DNA of 64,000 bases from Earliella scabrosa (lineage: Eukaryota > Basidiomycota > Agaricomycetes > Polyporales > Polyporaceae), in contig JABYQQ010000019.1 of the NCBI GenBank assembly GCA_022605405.1, positions 310,001 to 374,000 of the forward strand, read 5' to 3'. Numbering within the stretch: position 1 is the first letter of the stretch; every line of letters begins with the position of its first letter. The notes beneath the pieces were generated by a model. The model had not been told where the DNA came from. It saw only the letters and a list, made by a program, of their open reading frames with translations, and did no database searches. Made by a program: the position numbers and the translations under genes. Below, in pieces: positions 20,875 to 32,580 of this stretch.

Positions 20875-22686
20875 CTAACTACCAATTCCCGCTTTGTCCG
20901 GGTCCATTCGCATTCGGTCACTCCCGGGCCAATGCAATTCGCGGCCGCTCAGCGAGGCTGTCACTTGCAAGTCCTGACGTGTGCAGAGCAGCTTGGTCAT
21001 TTCGAGATCCAACGCGTCGAGATCCTGGACATAGAAGCCGCGGGTGCGGAATTCGTTGAGCTCGGGACACACGAGTGTGCTGTCGATCGGCGCTGTCGTC
21101 GAACTCGACCCCCCGGATTCATCCGAACTTCTCAGCTCGTCGAGGATCGTATGGATACTCGTCGTGGCTTGAGGTCCCTCCTGCAGTTGCAGCGCGTTGA
21201 TGACGGTCTCCAGACCGGCCGCCTGCTCTGCAGGCCCGTAGACGGTCAAGGTACGGAGATGTCGGAAGTTCGCGAGGAGTGCGCGCCATTGCTCCGGCGT
21301 CTCGGTCTGGCATGTCGGGCGATCGAAATAGTACACCCCGAGCCATGTGACGGGCAGGAGGTCTTGCAAAAGGCTACAGACATGCTTCAAATCCGAGACG
21401 GAGTGAGGTGATTTGTCTTCGTTGCCGTCGCTCGCCGGGGGAAAGTGAGGGTGAACGGAGAGGTGGTCATACTCCAGCATGATGTGGTTTGGGCCCTGGA
21501 AGAGATCAATGACGCATGTGTCCGCGTACATGGCAATGCGAACCGCTCGCGTCTGGGTAGCCATAGGCGGGGCACAGGCCATGAGAGCGATCATCCGATC
21601 GAGGAGCATACTCGTGTCCGGGTTGACAGCGTTCCCATGAACTGCGCGTCTCCTCTGACCTTGCGCGCGTGTCTTGACTCGGAGGAATACGCGGGAATTG
21701 AGAGGTATGTTCAGGAGAATGAGAGCAACGACCGTGTGATGGAGCTGATGGAAGTCGGCGCAGCAGACAGTTAGCGAATTGAGCGCGTCGAGACGGCACA
21801 TTGCCTTGAAAGCTCTCATAGACTGCGGTGTGGGGAAGTCCACCGGGCTCCCATAGAGTGAGTAACCGGCGTCCGGGAAAGGTAACCCGACGAGGGTGAG
21901 CTGCCGAAGATTTGAACACTTTGAGAGCATGGTTGGTAGGGCGTAACGTTCGAGGTAAAGCTTCTCGAGCCTGAGCGCGGTGAGCTGGGGAAGGGCGTCT
22001 GACCTTGGAGGGTCAAAGATGAACCCACGAAGGGAGAGGAAGCGAAGCGACGGGAATTGAGCCTTGTTCATAGCGATCGTAACAGGCCTACGTCGTCCCG
22101 GCGCGCGTTCGAAGATGGTGAGGTGGGTGAGTGCCGCATATTGAGTGTGGAGTGCGGACAGCACGAAGGGCAAGTACTCTCGCTCAAGTGTGAGGAGATG
22201 CAGAACGCGCAATCGGTGATGTTCAGTATTTATCCGGCGGAGACGCGGCATCACGTGTCGACCGGCCATCGATATGGATATCGGCGCGTTCCGCGAGCGA
22301 GAAAGACAGAGGTCGAGGAAATCGAGTCGGACGTTGGATGTGGCGTTCTGGAACGACATGTCGGACCACAGCGTTGCATCGTCAAGCGCGACTGTGCGCC
22401 ATCGTCGGCAGACGAGCAGCAGACGCAACCATCCCCAGCCTTCCCTGTCACGCACGGACTTGAAGATTTCCGATATGATCTCCACTGGAAGGCGGTTGAA
22501 CCTGCGATGGGCGTTCGCCATGATGCGGAGGCGGTGAGCATTCTCCTGAAGTTGGACGCTGAGTTGAGTGACACGATCGAGCTCATCGTCCTGAGCTATA
22601 TATGCCGGCTGACAGAGAGGCGGTAGCCCAAGTGTCCTGAGGAGCGCTGCGTCGCTTTCCGGAGTGGACCCTCCCTGGGACCGCAT
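20875..22686 (-). CDS. F-box protein, second subfamily, copy 2
   Basis: 603 aa from ATG 22686. The F-box lies at about 62-112: FNRLPVEIISEIFKSV, EGWGWLRLLLVCRRWRTVALDDATLW. It is preceded by LGLPPLCQPAYIAQDDELDRV, matching its neighbours in the subfamily. LRR-like repeats follow. The open frame continues upstream of this ATG with TTGGNPTLLHA, which resembles the start of the 18101-20017 protein, so the true N-terminus may lie in an unrecognised upstream exon. Otherwise intact. Likely SCF adaptor. Confidence 0.8.
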   Translation of the reverse strand: MRSQGGSTPESDAALLRTLGLPPLCQPAYIAQDDELDRVTQLSVQLQENAHRLRIMANAHRRFNRLPVEIISEIFKSVRDREGWGWLRLLLVCRRWRTVALDDATLWSDMSFQNATSNVRLDFLDLCLSRSRNAPISISMAGRHVMPRLRRINTEHHRLRVLHLLTLEREYLPFVLSALHTQYAALTHLTIFERAPGRRRPVTIAMNKAQFPSLRFLSLRGFIFDPPRSDALPQLTALRLEKLYLERYALPTMLSKCSNLRQLTLVGLPFPDAGYSLYGSPVDFPTPQSMRAFKAMCRLDALNSLTVCCADFHQLHHTVVALILLNIPLNSRVFLRVKTRAQGQRRRAVHGNAVNPDTSMLLDRMIALMACAPPMATQTRAVRIAMYADTCVIDLFQGPNHIMLEYDHLSVHPHFPPASDGNEDKSPHSVSDLKHVCSLLQDLLPVTWLGVYYFDRPTCQTETPEQWRALLANFRHLRTLTVYGPAEQAAGLETVINALQLQEGPQATTSIHTILDELRSSDESGGSSSTTAPIDSTLVCPELNEFRTRGFYVQDLDALDLEMTKLLCTRQDLQVTASLSGRELHWPGSDRMRMDPDKAGIGS

Positions 22687-23385
22687 GGCGTGGAGTAGAG
22701 TCGGGTTGCCGCCGGTGGTTAGGGCCGTCGCGGTCTTGACAGAATACCTAGGTTGCCGTGTCTGCTGTCAGGCACTGAGAATCAGCAAAGGGCAGCATTA
22801 CTCACTGGTCATCAATTGTCTGAGTGGTGATTCGCTGGTGATCACTGCTATCCATGACAGCTGGCTCGGATTAAGTATGAGGCCGTTCCCAGGCAGTGTC
22901 CGCACTGCCACGAAGTTCAAGGCCCCCTCCAGTCGAACAGAGTTGCTGCGTCCTACTCTGTAAGTCAATACGTGCTTCCTCAAAGGATATTGATGACTTA
23001 CTGCCGTGGTTTGGTGTAGGTCGTTCACGGTAACTACAAGAGGACAATGACAGCTTCGCAGAGAACACGTGGGGAACGGTTGTTACGGACGCGACCGTCA
23101 CAGCGTGACATAACGCGTCAGTCACTGGCGGTAAGAGTGACTCTGACAGTGTGAGTCGCAGCACCATGCCAGTGCTGGCAGTCCGTTTCACTAGCAAACG
23201 AGGATGACGATTGAGAAGCAAGCAATATTGCTCGCCACTGTAGAACACATTGCAGGTGTACCATTGTATGCCATATACATGTAGTAGTAAGTCCACTAGT
23301 ACTAGTCACCGTCCGATGCCTCATCCGACTCGAAATGACACCGCAGCTTGCTCGAGCATTCGTGAGTTGCACAGTTTATCAACTC
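22687..23385. other. Intergenic region without a supported gene
   Basis: About 700 bp between two leftward F-box genes. It may hold a 5' exon and promoter for 20875-22686 and the 3' UTR of the broken gene. No convincing frame or repeat found. Confidence 0.4.
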
Positions 23386-24999
23386 CTACAAGAACGTGGT
23401 ACGAATGTTCCTCGTAGGACGGGCGCGTACCAGCCGTTCCAACTCGTTATGCAGATCCTTGATGCCAACAACTTTGGGGACTCGACGTATGATGACCTCC
23501 TCCAGTTTCGGACACAAAGGCTCTACTGCATCGTGTTGAGACACCCCGCTAGTGCCCTCTCCTGTATCGACGGCGGACTGTGCCAAAGGTGCACCCTCAG
23601 AGCTCGAGACTCGCAACGACGGGTCAGGCTGAGCCTGGAGCGCAGCGATCATGTTCACGATGCCCTCCGAGGTACCCCGATTGGCAGGATGCGCGCCGCC
23701 GAAGGATAGCTTGCGAAGATGGGGAAAGTGAGCGAGGAGCTCGCGCCATAGTTCCTCGTCCTTGCACATCATGCGTCCAACGTAGCGTATCTCGACTTCG
23801 TCAATCGGAGGGAGCGCGTGCAAGATTTTGCAGAGGTGCTTCAAGTCCGAGACCGCCGGCTCGGAAGCGGGTCTAACCTCATGCCGCGCCGCATCCTCCT
23901 TGGAGGGCTGTAGATGGTCGTACTCGAGCCGGATGGCAGTTGCGCCTTCATGGTAGGTGATCGCGCATTGTTTCTTGTGGAGGGAGACCCGGAGACCTCT
24001 CTGGATCTCCTGGAGCGGGCGGGGAACCAAGGCGACTAGGAGGGAGAATACGCGTTCCATATGGATCGCGATCGTACCCATGAGATCTTGCGCGGAGGGC
24101 TTCTGCTTGACACGGAACAATACGCGAATTTTGGCGGGTATGTGCAAGAGCTGAAGCGCGGGAATGAGGTGATGGAGGCTCTCGAAGCTCTCTGAAGTTA
24201 TGTACACGTCTCGGAGTGCGTCCAGGCGCGATCGTGCCTTGAAGGTGGCAGCCATACCATGAGGAGTGTCCAAATCGGGCTTGTCCACGTCGTAGCGCCA
24301 GTGAGCTGGAATATGGGTGTCGAGATGCTGCCACGGGACATGTGCGAGACTGAGGTGCTGGAGCTGCGTGCACTTTGAGAGAATCACAGCCAACGCATAT
24401 TGCGTAATGCGGATCTTCTCGAGGTGAAGTCTTGTTATTGAATGAAGCACAGTTGATCCCGGATCGATGATGATGCCGCGGAGGTAGAGATGCCGGAGCG
24501 AGGGAAACCGTGACTCAGGGAGCAGAATCTCATCTGCCTTCCCTGCGGTTGGGTGTGACTGCCAAAGCGTGAGAGCCGTTAAGACGGGATACATTGGGTT
24601 GGCGAAAGCGAGTATCCGAGATGTGGCACCGGGGTTGAGTTGATACAGGTGTAGTTCCCGAAGGCGTTGGTAGCAAGGAAGGAAGTGGAGCATTGCTTTC
24701 GAACATCCGGCGGTTCCTACGAATGACACGTCGAGCTTTGCGTACCTCGAGCGGGCAATACACATTTTCAAGGTCTCGTCCTTAACGTTTGACTGGGGGC
24801 TTGTCAGCGGTATCTTCGCCCACAGGGTCGCATCCGAAAGCGCCACTGAGCGCCATAGCTGACAGACTTGCGAGAGTCGCAGCCAGTCCCATCCTTCCAA
24901 CTCGCGGACCCACTTGAAGACTTCTGACAGTATTTCTTGCGGGAGCCGGTTGACCTTCCGATGAGAATTGGCAAGAGTGCTAAGACGGAGGACATCCAT
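23386..24999 (-). pseudogene. F-box gene, 3' part, interrupted by Plavaka element A
   Basis: Codons from DVLRLSTLANSHRKVNRLP onward encode the F-box (VNRLPQEILSEVFKWV, EGWDWLRLSQVCQLWRSVALSDATLW) and the full LRR-like region down to the stop at 23386. The native N-terminus is missing here: the open frame runs a few codons into transposon DNA at 25000-25029. The missing piece lies at 32581-32810, beyond the inserted element. Removing the element and one copy of an 8-bp target duplication rejoins the two halves in frame at the same point as in the intact paralogue 18101-20017. The frame is otherwise open, so the break may be recent. Confidence 0.8.
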
Positions 25000-25163
25000 C
25001 AGCAATGTGTCACCTCCTTGAAGGCCCACTTATGCCAAGCAGGGTATGCTTGAGCCAAGCAGGTCAGGTTGCCGTACTTGGACAACATCTCTGGTGCTTG
25101 GGGATGTGCTTGATAAGTTGCTTCGAATAGGACCGTCGGTGAGATCACAGAGAGAATGCTGTA

Positions 25164-28100
25164 TTAGAAGGCAATTTCATGTGCATGGTGGTCGGCGTAC
25201 TTATTTACATAGAAGGCATCAAACACGTCAAGAGTATCAGTATGCTTGAGACGTGTGGGTATAGGGTTATGATCTGGTACTGGAAGTAGATGAGCTGCGC
25301 GTAAGATGCAGTCGAGATGCACAACCGAAATAACACGACGCCCATGGTCATCCATCTGGGGTTCAACTATCCACATGCCCGTCTCCTCGCATGGAACATC
25401 AGAGGAACGCACGAACCACGAAACGAGAGCGCATGGATACACAACACCATCGGTATGTTTGAATGAGAAGAGCAGGAGAACACGCGCAACGTCGAGACCT
25501 CGGAACCCAGGGAGAGAGTCGTCCACTGTCACGTACACGCAGTCGTGTCGTGGCGGGCCACCGCGCCAAGAACGGACCGCTCGGATGCGCTCTTTCTTCA
25601 TCCCATGGGCTCCACACAAATCGCTGGGAGCGTGGAAGATCGCAACCGCCGAAGGGAACACGGAGATCTTGGACGGCATGGATGGACACAAGTGTATGTC
25701 GACTGTGTCTGGGTCCTCGGGGGGATGACCGTCATGAAGTCGGACATACAGAAACCGTCGGATGAGGTCGGGCAATTGGGGTATGTTGATGGATGCGGCG
25801 AGCTGGTGGGGGTTCGAAGGGACGCCGCGAACTGATGAGAGACGGTGTGAGCCAAGGCGAGCGAAAACGAAGCGATACAAGGCATACCTTTGCGTTTTGC
25901 AAGGACGACAGAGCCCAAAAGGTCGACATTGTCAACAGGGCCTCCATCCTCGTCTTCATCGATGGCCGCATGGCGCTCAGCGAGGGCCGCGGGGTCTTCG
26001 TAGAGGTCGTCATCCAGACCAAGGCCCGCCCAGGGATCGTCCTCGTAGATCGTGGGGAGAAGAGGGCCGCGAAGCATGCCTCGTGCCTGGAAGTGTACAC
26101 GAGCGGCGGCGAGCTTGTCGAGGCGCTGATTGGTGATGAGCATCTGCCCCAACGCCTCAAAGCGATTTGAGCGGCGATATGGTTCCTTGACGGCCTTGAT
26201 GTGCTTCGACTCTGTGATCGAGGAGCAGAGTCCATTCGGGGCGCCGAACTGCTGGATGAGGGACGGATAATGTTTGAGAGAATGTTGACGTGGGAGGGAG
26301 AAGCCTTCGAGGCGGACGCCTGTCTCTTCAAAAATGACACGGTCGCGATGGAATCGTGCGAGCGCATCCTCGATCTGGTGAAGGGTCGACGTCGTGATGA
26401 TGTTGCGTCGAACGAGATAGCAGAAGTCGAGGATCGCGCTGAGGCACTGCACCATTTGCGTAGGTACATACCCGACGATCGCTGCAAGGTAGAGCTGCGC
26501 AATCGTTAGTATGGGAATATGGGTTCCGTGACGCGGTGGGCTGTTCATACCTTCATCAGAGCCTTCGAATCGTCACCTGTCCACTGCTTGAAGCCTCGTC
26601 CTTCAGGGAACCGACGCAAACCAGGGAAGTGGGGCGCGGCGGCAATGCTACAAATGGAAAGAGAGCTGAGTGATCTGTACGCGGATCCTATTCCAGGGAC
26701 GGACACACCGTCGGTCAATGTCAGCCATTATGGCTTCGGCACCGGTCTTGCCATGGGTGAGTACAAGGTACTCCTCGACCCAGGTCACCAGGTGGTCCTT
26801 GAAGGTGCCCTTGATTATCTGGTGCAGTAGGTCGGGCGAGATCATTTCATGAATGTCCGCGCGAGGGAAAGCGGTCGTGAAAGGCTGTGGGGGACAACGC
26901 ATCAGCAGATTGGAGCACAGTCGACGATCACGAGACCATACCAGCAGGTCGCCGACGATTCCGTAGTCGTCCCAGAGGTCCTTGAGACCCATCGAGTCGA
27001 GGAGGTGTTCGGTAACCTCGTGGGAACGACGATCAGCATCACCATCGAGGTTGACCCTCGAGGCGTCACATCTACGCGCGGGTCAATCTATGCAACGACA
27101 GATAACACATGAACGAGCCGGGACTGACTTTGCGCACCATCCCTGCACAATGCATGCAAGCAGGCATTGTTCAGGGTAGTCAGCGATGTACGGTCCGAGG
27201 CCGTAGACCGTACGCCGGAAATGTCCATCGCCGTAACGCACGATTTCGGGTGTGGTCATCCCGGGTTTGAGAGAACGAAGGATGGTGTGGAGGGAGGTGT
27301 GAAATAGCTGACGTCGAAATTTACGAAACTTGAGATCATTCGCATACTTCCGATCGGCTAAAGCGAATTGAATACAGGCGTACTATTTCTAACGGAGATG
27401 TACTACGCACTTTTAGGAATGGCGAGAAAGGCAATCAGGGCAACTGCGTTGCGCTGAGCCCGTCGGGTCGTGTTGTGCACAAGACCGTTTGACATGTACA
27501 GAGGGTAGTACTCGTTCTGACCAGTGGCGACGGAGACTGTCGTCTTGTCACTGCCCAATATGACCGGACAGAACACGGAACCGTGGGTATTGGGGTCGCT
27601 GGAGATCTCGTCCTGAGGGACAAATATGGCAGTGAGCAGAGTGCGGGGATGGGTAACTAGCATGGCTAATGACGTACAGCCTGTCGCCACGCCCAGTCGC
27701 CGGTCATGAAGTCTCCGTAGACACGTTCATTCCCTTGATGCACCTTCTTTGGCGCGAAATCCATCTCTCCGACGAAGTCGCGATTCCCGAGTTGGGCGTG
27801 CAGAACAGCACGCGGACATCGGTACCAAACGGTGTACTCCCGTTCCATCCAAGCGGGGACCTCTCCCTCCGCTGGGCGAGGGCCGGTGTACGTCACGATG
27901 AATGCGCGCCAGATGATGTCGGCATGCGGGATCGAGTCGATCGAGGCGTGGAGTTCTCGTCGATCGGCGTAGGGTGACGTCTGGCTATATGCCGCCCAGA
28001 GCTCCATAAGCTCGTCGATGTTGCTTCCAGACATCTTCGCCTTACGGAATAGAAAGTCTGCTATCTCGAAATGGGCCCGTGACTCGAACGGACCATAGTC

Positions 28101-28528
28101 GTTGGTCCCTGGGGGAGGTGGGGCTGTCGGCGGGGTGTTCGGTGGCAAAGGATGTCCCCCTGCATCGCATGGCTCGCCTGCAAGGGATCAGAGAAAGTCA
28201 AACATCATTCAAATGAAGATGACGGACCTGTGAGAAGGGGATGGGTCTGAACAGCGATATGAGGGGGACCAGCGGGAGGGGGAGTTCCTTCCGGTAGCTC
28301 GGGTAAAGGCTCGTCGTGACCAGGGGGCAGAAAGTCGTCATGATGGTCTGCGGGAGGGGGTGGAGTGGGCGTGTGAGGGGCTACTGGAGCGAGGGGAGGC
28401 CCAGCGGGAGGCCCAGCGGGCAGATGCATGGCGTTGACGTGCTGGGTACGCCCATAGGTCGACTTGAACCGTTCGGGACAGCCGGGCCATGTGCAGGGGT
28501 ACCGACGAAGCCGGATGGCGAAGTGCAT
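25164..28528 (-). CDS. Plavaka-type transposase, element A
   Basis: Multi-exon gene, mirror image of 36974-40338. Exon 1 (28228-28528) encodes a C2H2 zinc finger (C-x4-C-x12-H-x4-H; YPCTWPGC, HVNAMH) and a proline-rich linker. Later exons give the Plavaka core: a conserved NGLVHNTTRRAQRNAV region, WDDYGIVGDL, FPRADIHEMISPDLLHQIIK, FKDHLVTWV, RGFKQWTGDDSKALMK, LDFCYLVRRNII, GFSLPRQHSLKHY, FGAPNGLCSSITESKH and EALGQMLITNQRLDKLAAAR. This is the catalytic region of the Plavaka transposase family of Agaricomycetes, related to KDZ. The downstream exon to 25164 is a conserved C-terminal domain. Differs from copy B by Ile for Phe in CLSA(I/F)LDFCYL (base 26434). No stop or frameshift seen. Confidence 0.85.
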
Positions 28529-28911
28529 GTTGGCAGTGGCAACGTCGAGCACTTGCTGTCGCGTGCGGGGGTCCGTGTCGGATTGGCAGGGTCGTGTTCA
28601 ACGACAGGACACCTACACGCGCACAAGCTGTTCGGGAGTAGGGAGAGAGCTGTTGAGCGGAAGAGAAGTGCCGCTCTGGGCCTCCTGCCAAAACTGTGTG
28701 CTGGAGAAGAAGGGATGGTGGGAGTGTGCGAGGACGCAGCACTTCACAGACCAACGACGTCGGAGCGGGCTCGGGACAGATCGGACGGAGAATACGGGTG
28801 ACCAGGCTTGCGTGATCGTTGCAGCGCGAGGACTGAAGAGGCAAAATTTGTTAGCACTGCTTCACCTCCTTGACCCGCTCCTGCGACGACAGTCTCTCTG
28901 TCCCTCTCCCC
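28529..28911. promoter_or_regulatory. Divergent promoter region of Plavaka element A
   Basis: 383 bp between the start codons of the transposase and the companion gene, which are transcribed outward. No separate gene is likely here. The second base difference from copy B lies here (28584 T, against C in the equivalent strand of B at 36918). Confidence 0.5.
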
Positions 28912-31770
28912 ATGCCGCCGCCCAAACCCCGACCCCTCAACAAAACCAAGGCAGCTCCGGCCGAGCAGGCAGAGGAGCCCGAACCGGCTGCCCAGGATCG
29001 CCCTCGCACTCGCAAAGGGAACAGGAACAAGCATCCTGGTCTCCCCGATCTGCCGCGCTACGATCCCGACCAACCCGATCGACCGCCAACCCCGCCAGCG
29101 GAACACCGTGCCAAACGGGAGGCTACCAAAAAGGCAGAGGAGGCGGCTCGCCTCGCAGCGGAAGCCAAACGTCAAGCTGCAATCGAGAAGGCTGGGCGGC
29201 TGCAGAGGAAGCACCGCGAGGAGGAGGCCAGGGAGAAGGATCGCCGTCGCAACCCCTCTCCCCCACCACCACCTCCGGCCAAGGCTCCCAAAGCTAACAA
29301 GGCAGCTAGCGGGAAAAAAGAGAAGAGCGCGAAAGCGTCACGCACCTCTGGTATGTCTCGGGAGTCCTCAACGATGTATCCCTTGGGACTTGACATTTTC
29401 GCGCAGAGGTCTCGGCGCCTAAACCTCCCGCGCGCGAGCCGCGGTCTCTCACACCTGTGTCTATCACAAGCAGCGACGAGCCTCGTAAGTATCATACATG
29501 CTCTACGTCTGCAACACAGCTGTGCTCACCGGGCCCGTAGTCGCATCTGGAGTGCGCCGCCACGCCGCATCGGACAACCGAGGCTCCCAGTCAGACATCG
29601 ATTCCGACGGAGATCTGAAGATGGATGCCTCGGACGACCCACCTGTTCAAGACAGTGATGCTAGTGCATCCGACTTCCAACCAGCACTCGACGACGACAG
29701 CGAGAGCACAGACGATGACTTCGACGAGGACATGGATGCGGACAACGAAGAACAGCCTCCAAAGCGCGCGAAGAAGGCGCGTACGCGACGTGTTGATGTC
29801 GAGCACGCACGCGACGCAGCCGACGCTGGACCGACTCCCACACTCGGGCCAAAACGGAAGGAGCACCCCACGGATGAGGAAACTCCTCACATCGACCTGT
29901 GAGTCTAACTGCGCGTGTTCTAGTGACGCCGCCTGACTACTTGCTCCCTTCTACAACAACCTCCCTGTCGGTCACTCACCTTGCCGCGCACATCCCACCC
30001 CTCGCCGACAAAACTCTGGCTCACTGTGCCTTCGCCAACCGATCTTGCCGACGGACGTCGATGATTCGTCGACCATGATCGTCGTACGTTCCCCTTCGTT
30101 GGAATGGCCATGACCTCTCCCGCCCCGCGATCCATCCTCTCCACCTCCTATTACCCCTCATCGCGCACCAGCTCCGTAATCAAGAAGCACAAGAAGACAG
30201 CGATCAAGGGCGGTATACGGAAGGAGTACGCCGAGCATTTCAAGACCCCATCACGCACTCCTCGCCCGACTGTCGGGTTCACTACCCTCGCCGATGTGGA
30301 TGCCACGTCCGTCCCCGCCCCCAAGAGGAAGGGTAAAGAGCGCGAAGCCTCTCGTCACACCTCCACCACGCCCACTCCAGTCCCTGCAGGCTTCGAAGAA
30401 CCAACCGAAGGCGTCACCATGAACGACTTCGGAGGTTTCCCGGACGAGGATCCTGCCGACGAACGCGCCGCCTTTGACGACGACCCCGACGCCGAACTGG
30501 ACACATGGCGCGCCGGATCCGACTCTGACAACGACGTCCGGACTTCGAGTCGTCCTCGCGCGCAGGCTGGGCCCTCCAGCTCCAGCAAGAAGGTTTGCTT
30601 TCCCCAGATGCCATAGGCACACACGCACTAGCTAACACGTTCATTAGACCCAAGTTTACACTGCCGTGAAGCATGTCTCGACCACGCAGGGCTCGTCCTC
30701 GAAGGCACAGAAGGACCAGTCGAAAGAATGGACCGTCAAGGACATCCCGTCCGACCTCCTCGCTGACTTCCATGCCATCCTAGCACCTCTTGCGCGCCTT
30801 GTTTTCGGCGGACGCTGTCCCTTCACCGCGCTCACTCTTGAGGAGTGCCAGAAGATCTTCGACGTCGCATACCCCCATGTCCAGTATACCATCCAAGACA
30901 AGGACCTCTGGCATACATTGGTATGATCACATTACGCCTATGACGCTGTTCTCACCCATTTTCAGATCACCAAACGTCTACACGATTGGCAGAACCGCTT
31001 TCGCAACAGCGCTCAGAAAGCGGTGGAGCAGTACTTTGCTTTGCACGAGGACTTTGCCGACGCCCCCGAGGCCCGTGTGCCGTTCATCCGCCAGCAGTTA
31101 CGCCTTTCGCTTTCAGAGGAAGATCGCCGCGAGAAGATGTACCACATGCGCATCCCTTTCCTCTGGCGGACTTGGCATGGTGAAGAGGAGAAGAGCGTAA
31201 GCATCTCCATCCTTCTCTCATCGATCCCATGCTGACTGCATGGTACGCATTCTCCCAGGGACGCTTCCAAAGCAAGTGGATCATGCAGACGTATGCATGG
31301 ACCCACCTCTACATCGTCAACGGGACCACGCAGGCGGTCAACAACCTATACCGCAAGCACTGGGGTGACGTGCCGCCAGCCGGCGCTCTCGTCATGTCCT
31401 CTCTGGCGGTACGGGTCTTTCAACCTGTCTATTCGGATCCAGATACCGACTAACGTCAACCTAGGTTGAGTATATCTTCACGCGCCACCTGCCGACCGGC
31501 AAGCTCGTCATCCTGCCCAAACACAAACCCCACGAATTCTCCGCCCAGAACTGGGGTGACCAGGTCGAGTGGGACGCGAAGATCCAGCGCGATGTCCTTC
31601 GCATCAAGGTCAAGTCTCACTACCAGCGCGCCTTGTGCCTGAAGGCTGACCAGTGGACGACCATAAATACAACCGCGGACAAGCACATCACGAAGCGCAA
31701 GCAGCGCGTTCAGAAGCTCCAGCGCGACTATCTCGTGGACCCCGACCCAGTAATGGCATCTTCCGATTGA
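28912..31770 (+). CDS. Plavaka-element companion protein (DUF6532-like C-terminus), element A
   Basis: Multi-exon gene from ATG 28912 to TGA 31770. The N-terminal part is disordered and highly charged: P/K-rich, then an A/E/K-rich helix (EATKKAEEAARLAAEAKR) and a P-rich linker. Acidic low-complexity segments (DDDSESTDDDFDEDMD) and basic NLS-like runs (PPKRAKKART) follow. The C-terminal ~300 residues are globular: IPSDLLADFHAILAPLARL, RLHDWQNRFRNSAQ, FQSKWIMQTYAWTHLYIV, PPAGALVMSSLAVEYIF. This pattern resembles the basidiomycete DUF6532 family, a tentative call. Exon 1 ends at about 29350 (GTATGT). It is conserved in both element copies, so probably a transposition accessory or DNA-binding protein; function unproven. 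Confidence 0.75.
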
Positions 31771-32270
31771 AGAGGTACGTGATGCAGACGAATGGTATCG
31801 TGTACATATGCTGACAGTTGTGCTAGTTCGATATGTTGCTGGTGCTCTCGCTCGCCCCCGTTCTCGCCGCGTCGCACGTCATCGGTCATTATTCTCCCTC
31901 GTCATCCCTCTCTTTCGTCATCTCTCTCGTCATCGCTCTCTCTCGTCATCCCTCCCTCGTCATCTAATTCGTGACCCAGTCATGCTGTCTTCTGTATGAA
32001 GAGGTACGTGATGTAGACGGATGGTATTGTCTACGTTTGCTGACAGTTATGCTAGATCGATGTGTTGCCGGCGTTCTCGCTCGTCCGCGTTCTCGCCGCG
32101 GTGCACGTCCTCGCTCGTCATCCCTCTCGTCATCCCTATCTCGTCTTCCCTCTCTCGTCAGCCCTCTTCCCTTTTTCTCGTCACCCCTCATTCCTTGTCG
32201 TCCCCTCTTTCTCGTCGACCCTCTCCGATGTCTCTATTGCGCACTCTTTGAAGTCTTCATGCTACTCCTT
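31771..32270. repeat. Subterminal tandem repeat of element A
   Basis: Two units in tandem with a 229-bp period: AGAGGTACGTGATG at 31771 and again at 32000, each followed by TGCTGACAGTT, a TGCTAG acceptor-like site, GTTCTCGCTCG, then pyrimidine-rich DNA built of CGTCATCCCTCT-like strings. It starts directly after the companion gene's stop and contains splice-like signals, so it may be an intron-bearing 3' UTR. Non-coding. Confidence 0.7.
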
Positions 32271-32580
32271 GCCTCCTAATGTACGCTCCGGCTACATATG
32301 ATACCATTCTATCCACGTTAGTACTGTAGAAAACCATAAAATCCCGGGTCAATATACACATTTTGGCCTGTTATCTCATGTGCGCACGCAATCATGACCG
32401 ACATTTTCTGCTTGAGGTTATTGCTTGCACGCCACTTGGACCCTTGACTTGGCGAACTTGAGCAAGTGATTCTGCTTTTTCCGAGAGGTGGACCTGGCTT
32501 GCCCAAGCTTGTGCTCTTAGTTAACTTATGCTACTTATGCTGCTTGTCCAAGCTGCAAAAGTAGGGTTGACACATTGCTG

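Larger units (their letters stand above)
25000..32580. mobile_element. Plavaka-type DNA transposon, copy A (7,581 bp)
   Basis: Begins CAGCAATGTGTCACCTCC and ends GGGTTGACACATTGCTG; the 13-bp ends CAGCAATGTGTCA are exact inverted repeats, with weaker similarity further in (AAGCAG). It carries a leftward transposase gene (25164-28528), a rightward companion gene (28912-31770) and a tandem-repeated subterminal region (31771-32270). Both ends cut directly into an F-box coding sequence. Flanks on the minus strand read GCGGACAT and ATGGATGT, a plausible 8-bp target duplication differing by four transitions. Copy B (32922-40502) matches in inverse orientation with coordinates that add up to 65502 throughout; I noticed only two base differences. 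Confidence 0.85.

Noticed and set aside
32318..32506. Small open frame in the loop-proximal end of element A (mirrored at 32996-33184)
   Set aside because: No ATG (TTG start), no domain; it lies in the non-coding end of the transposon.
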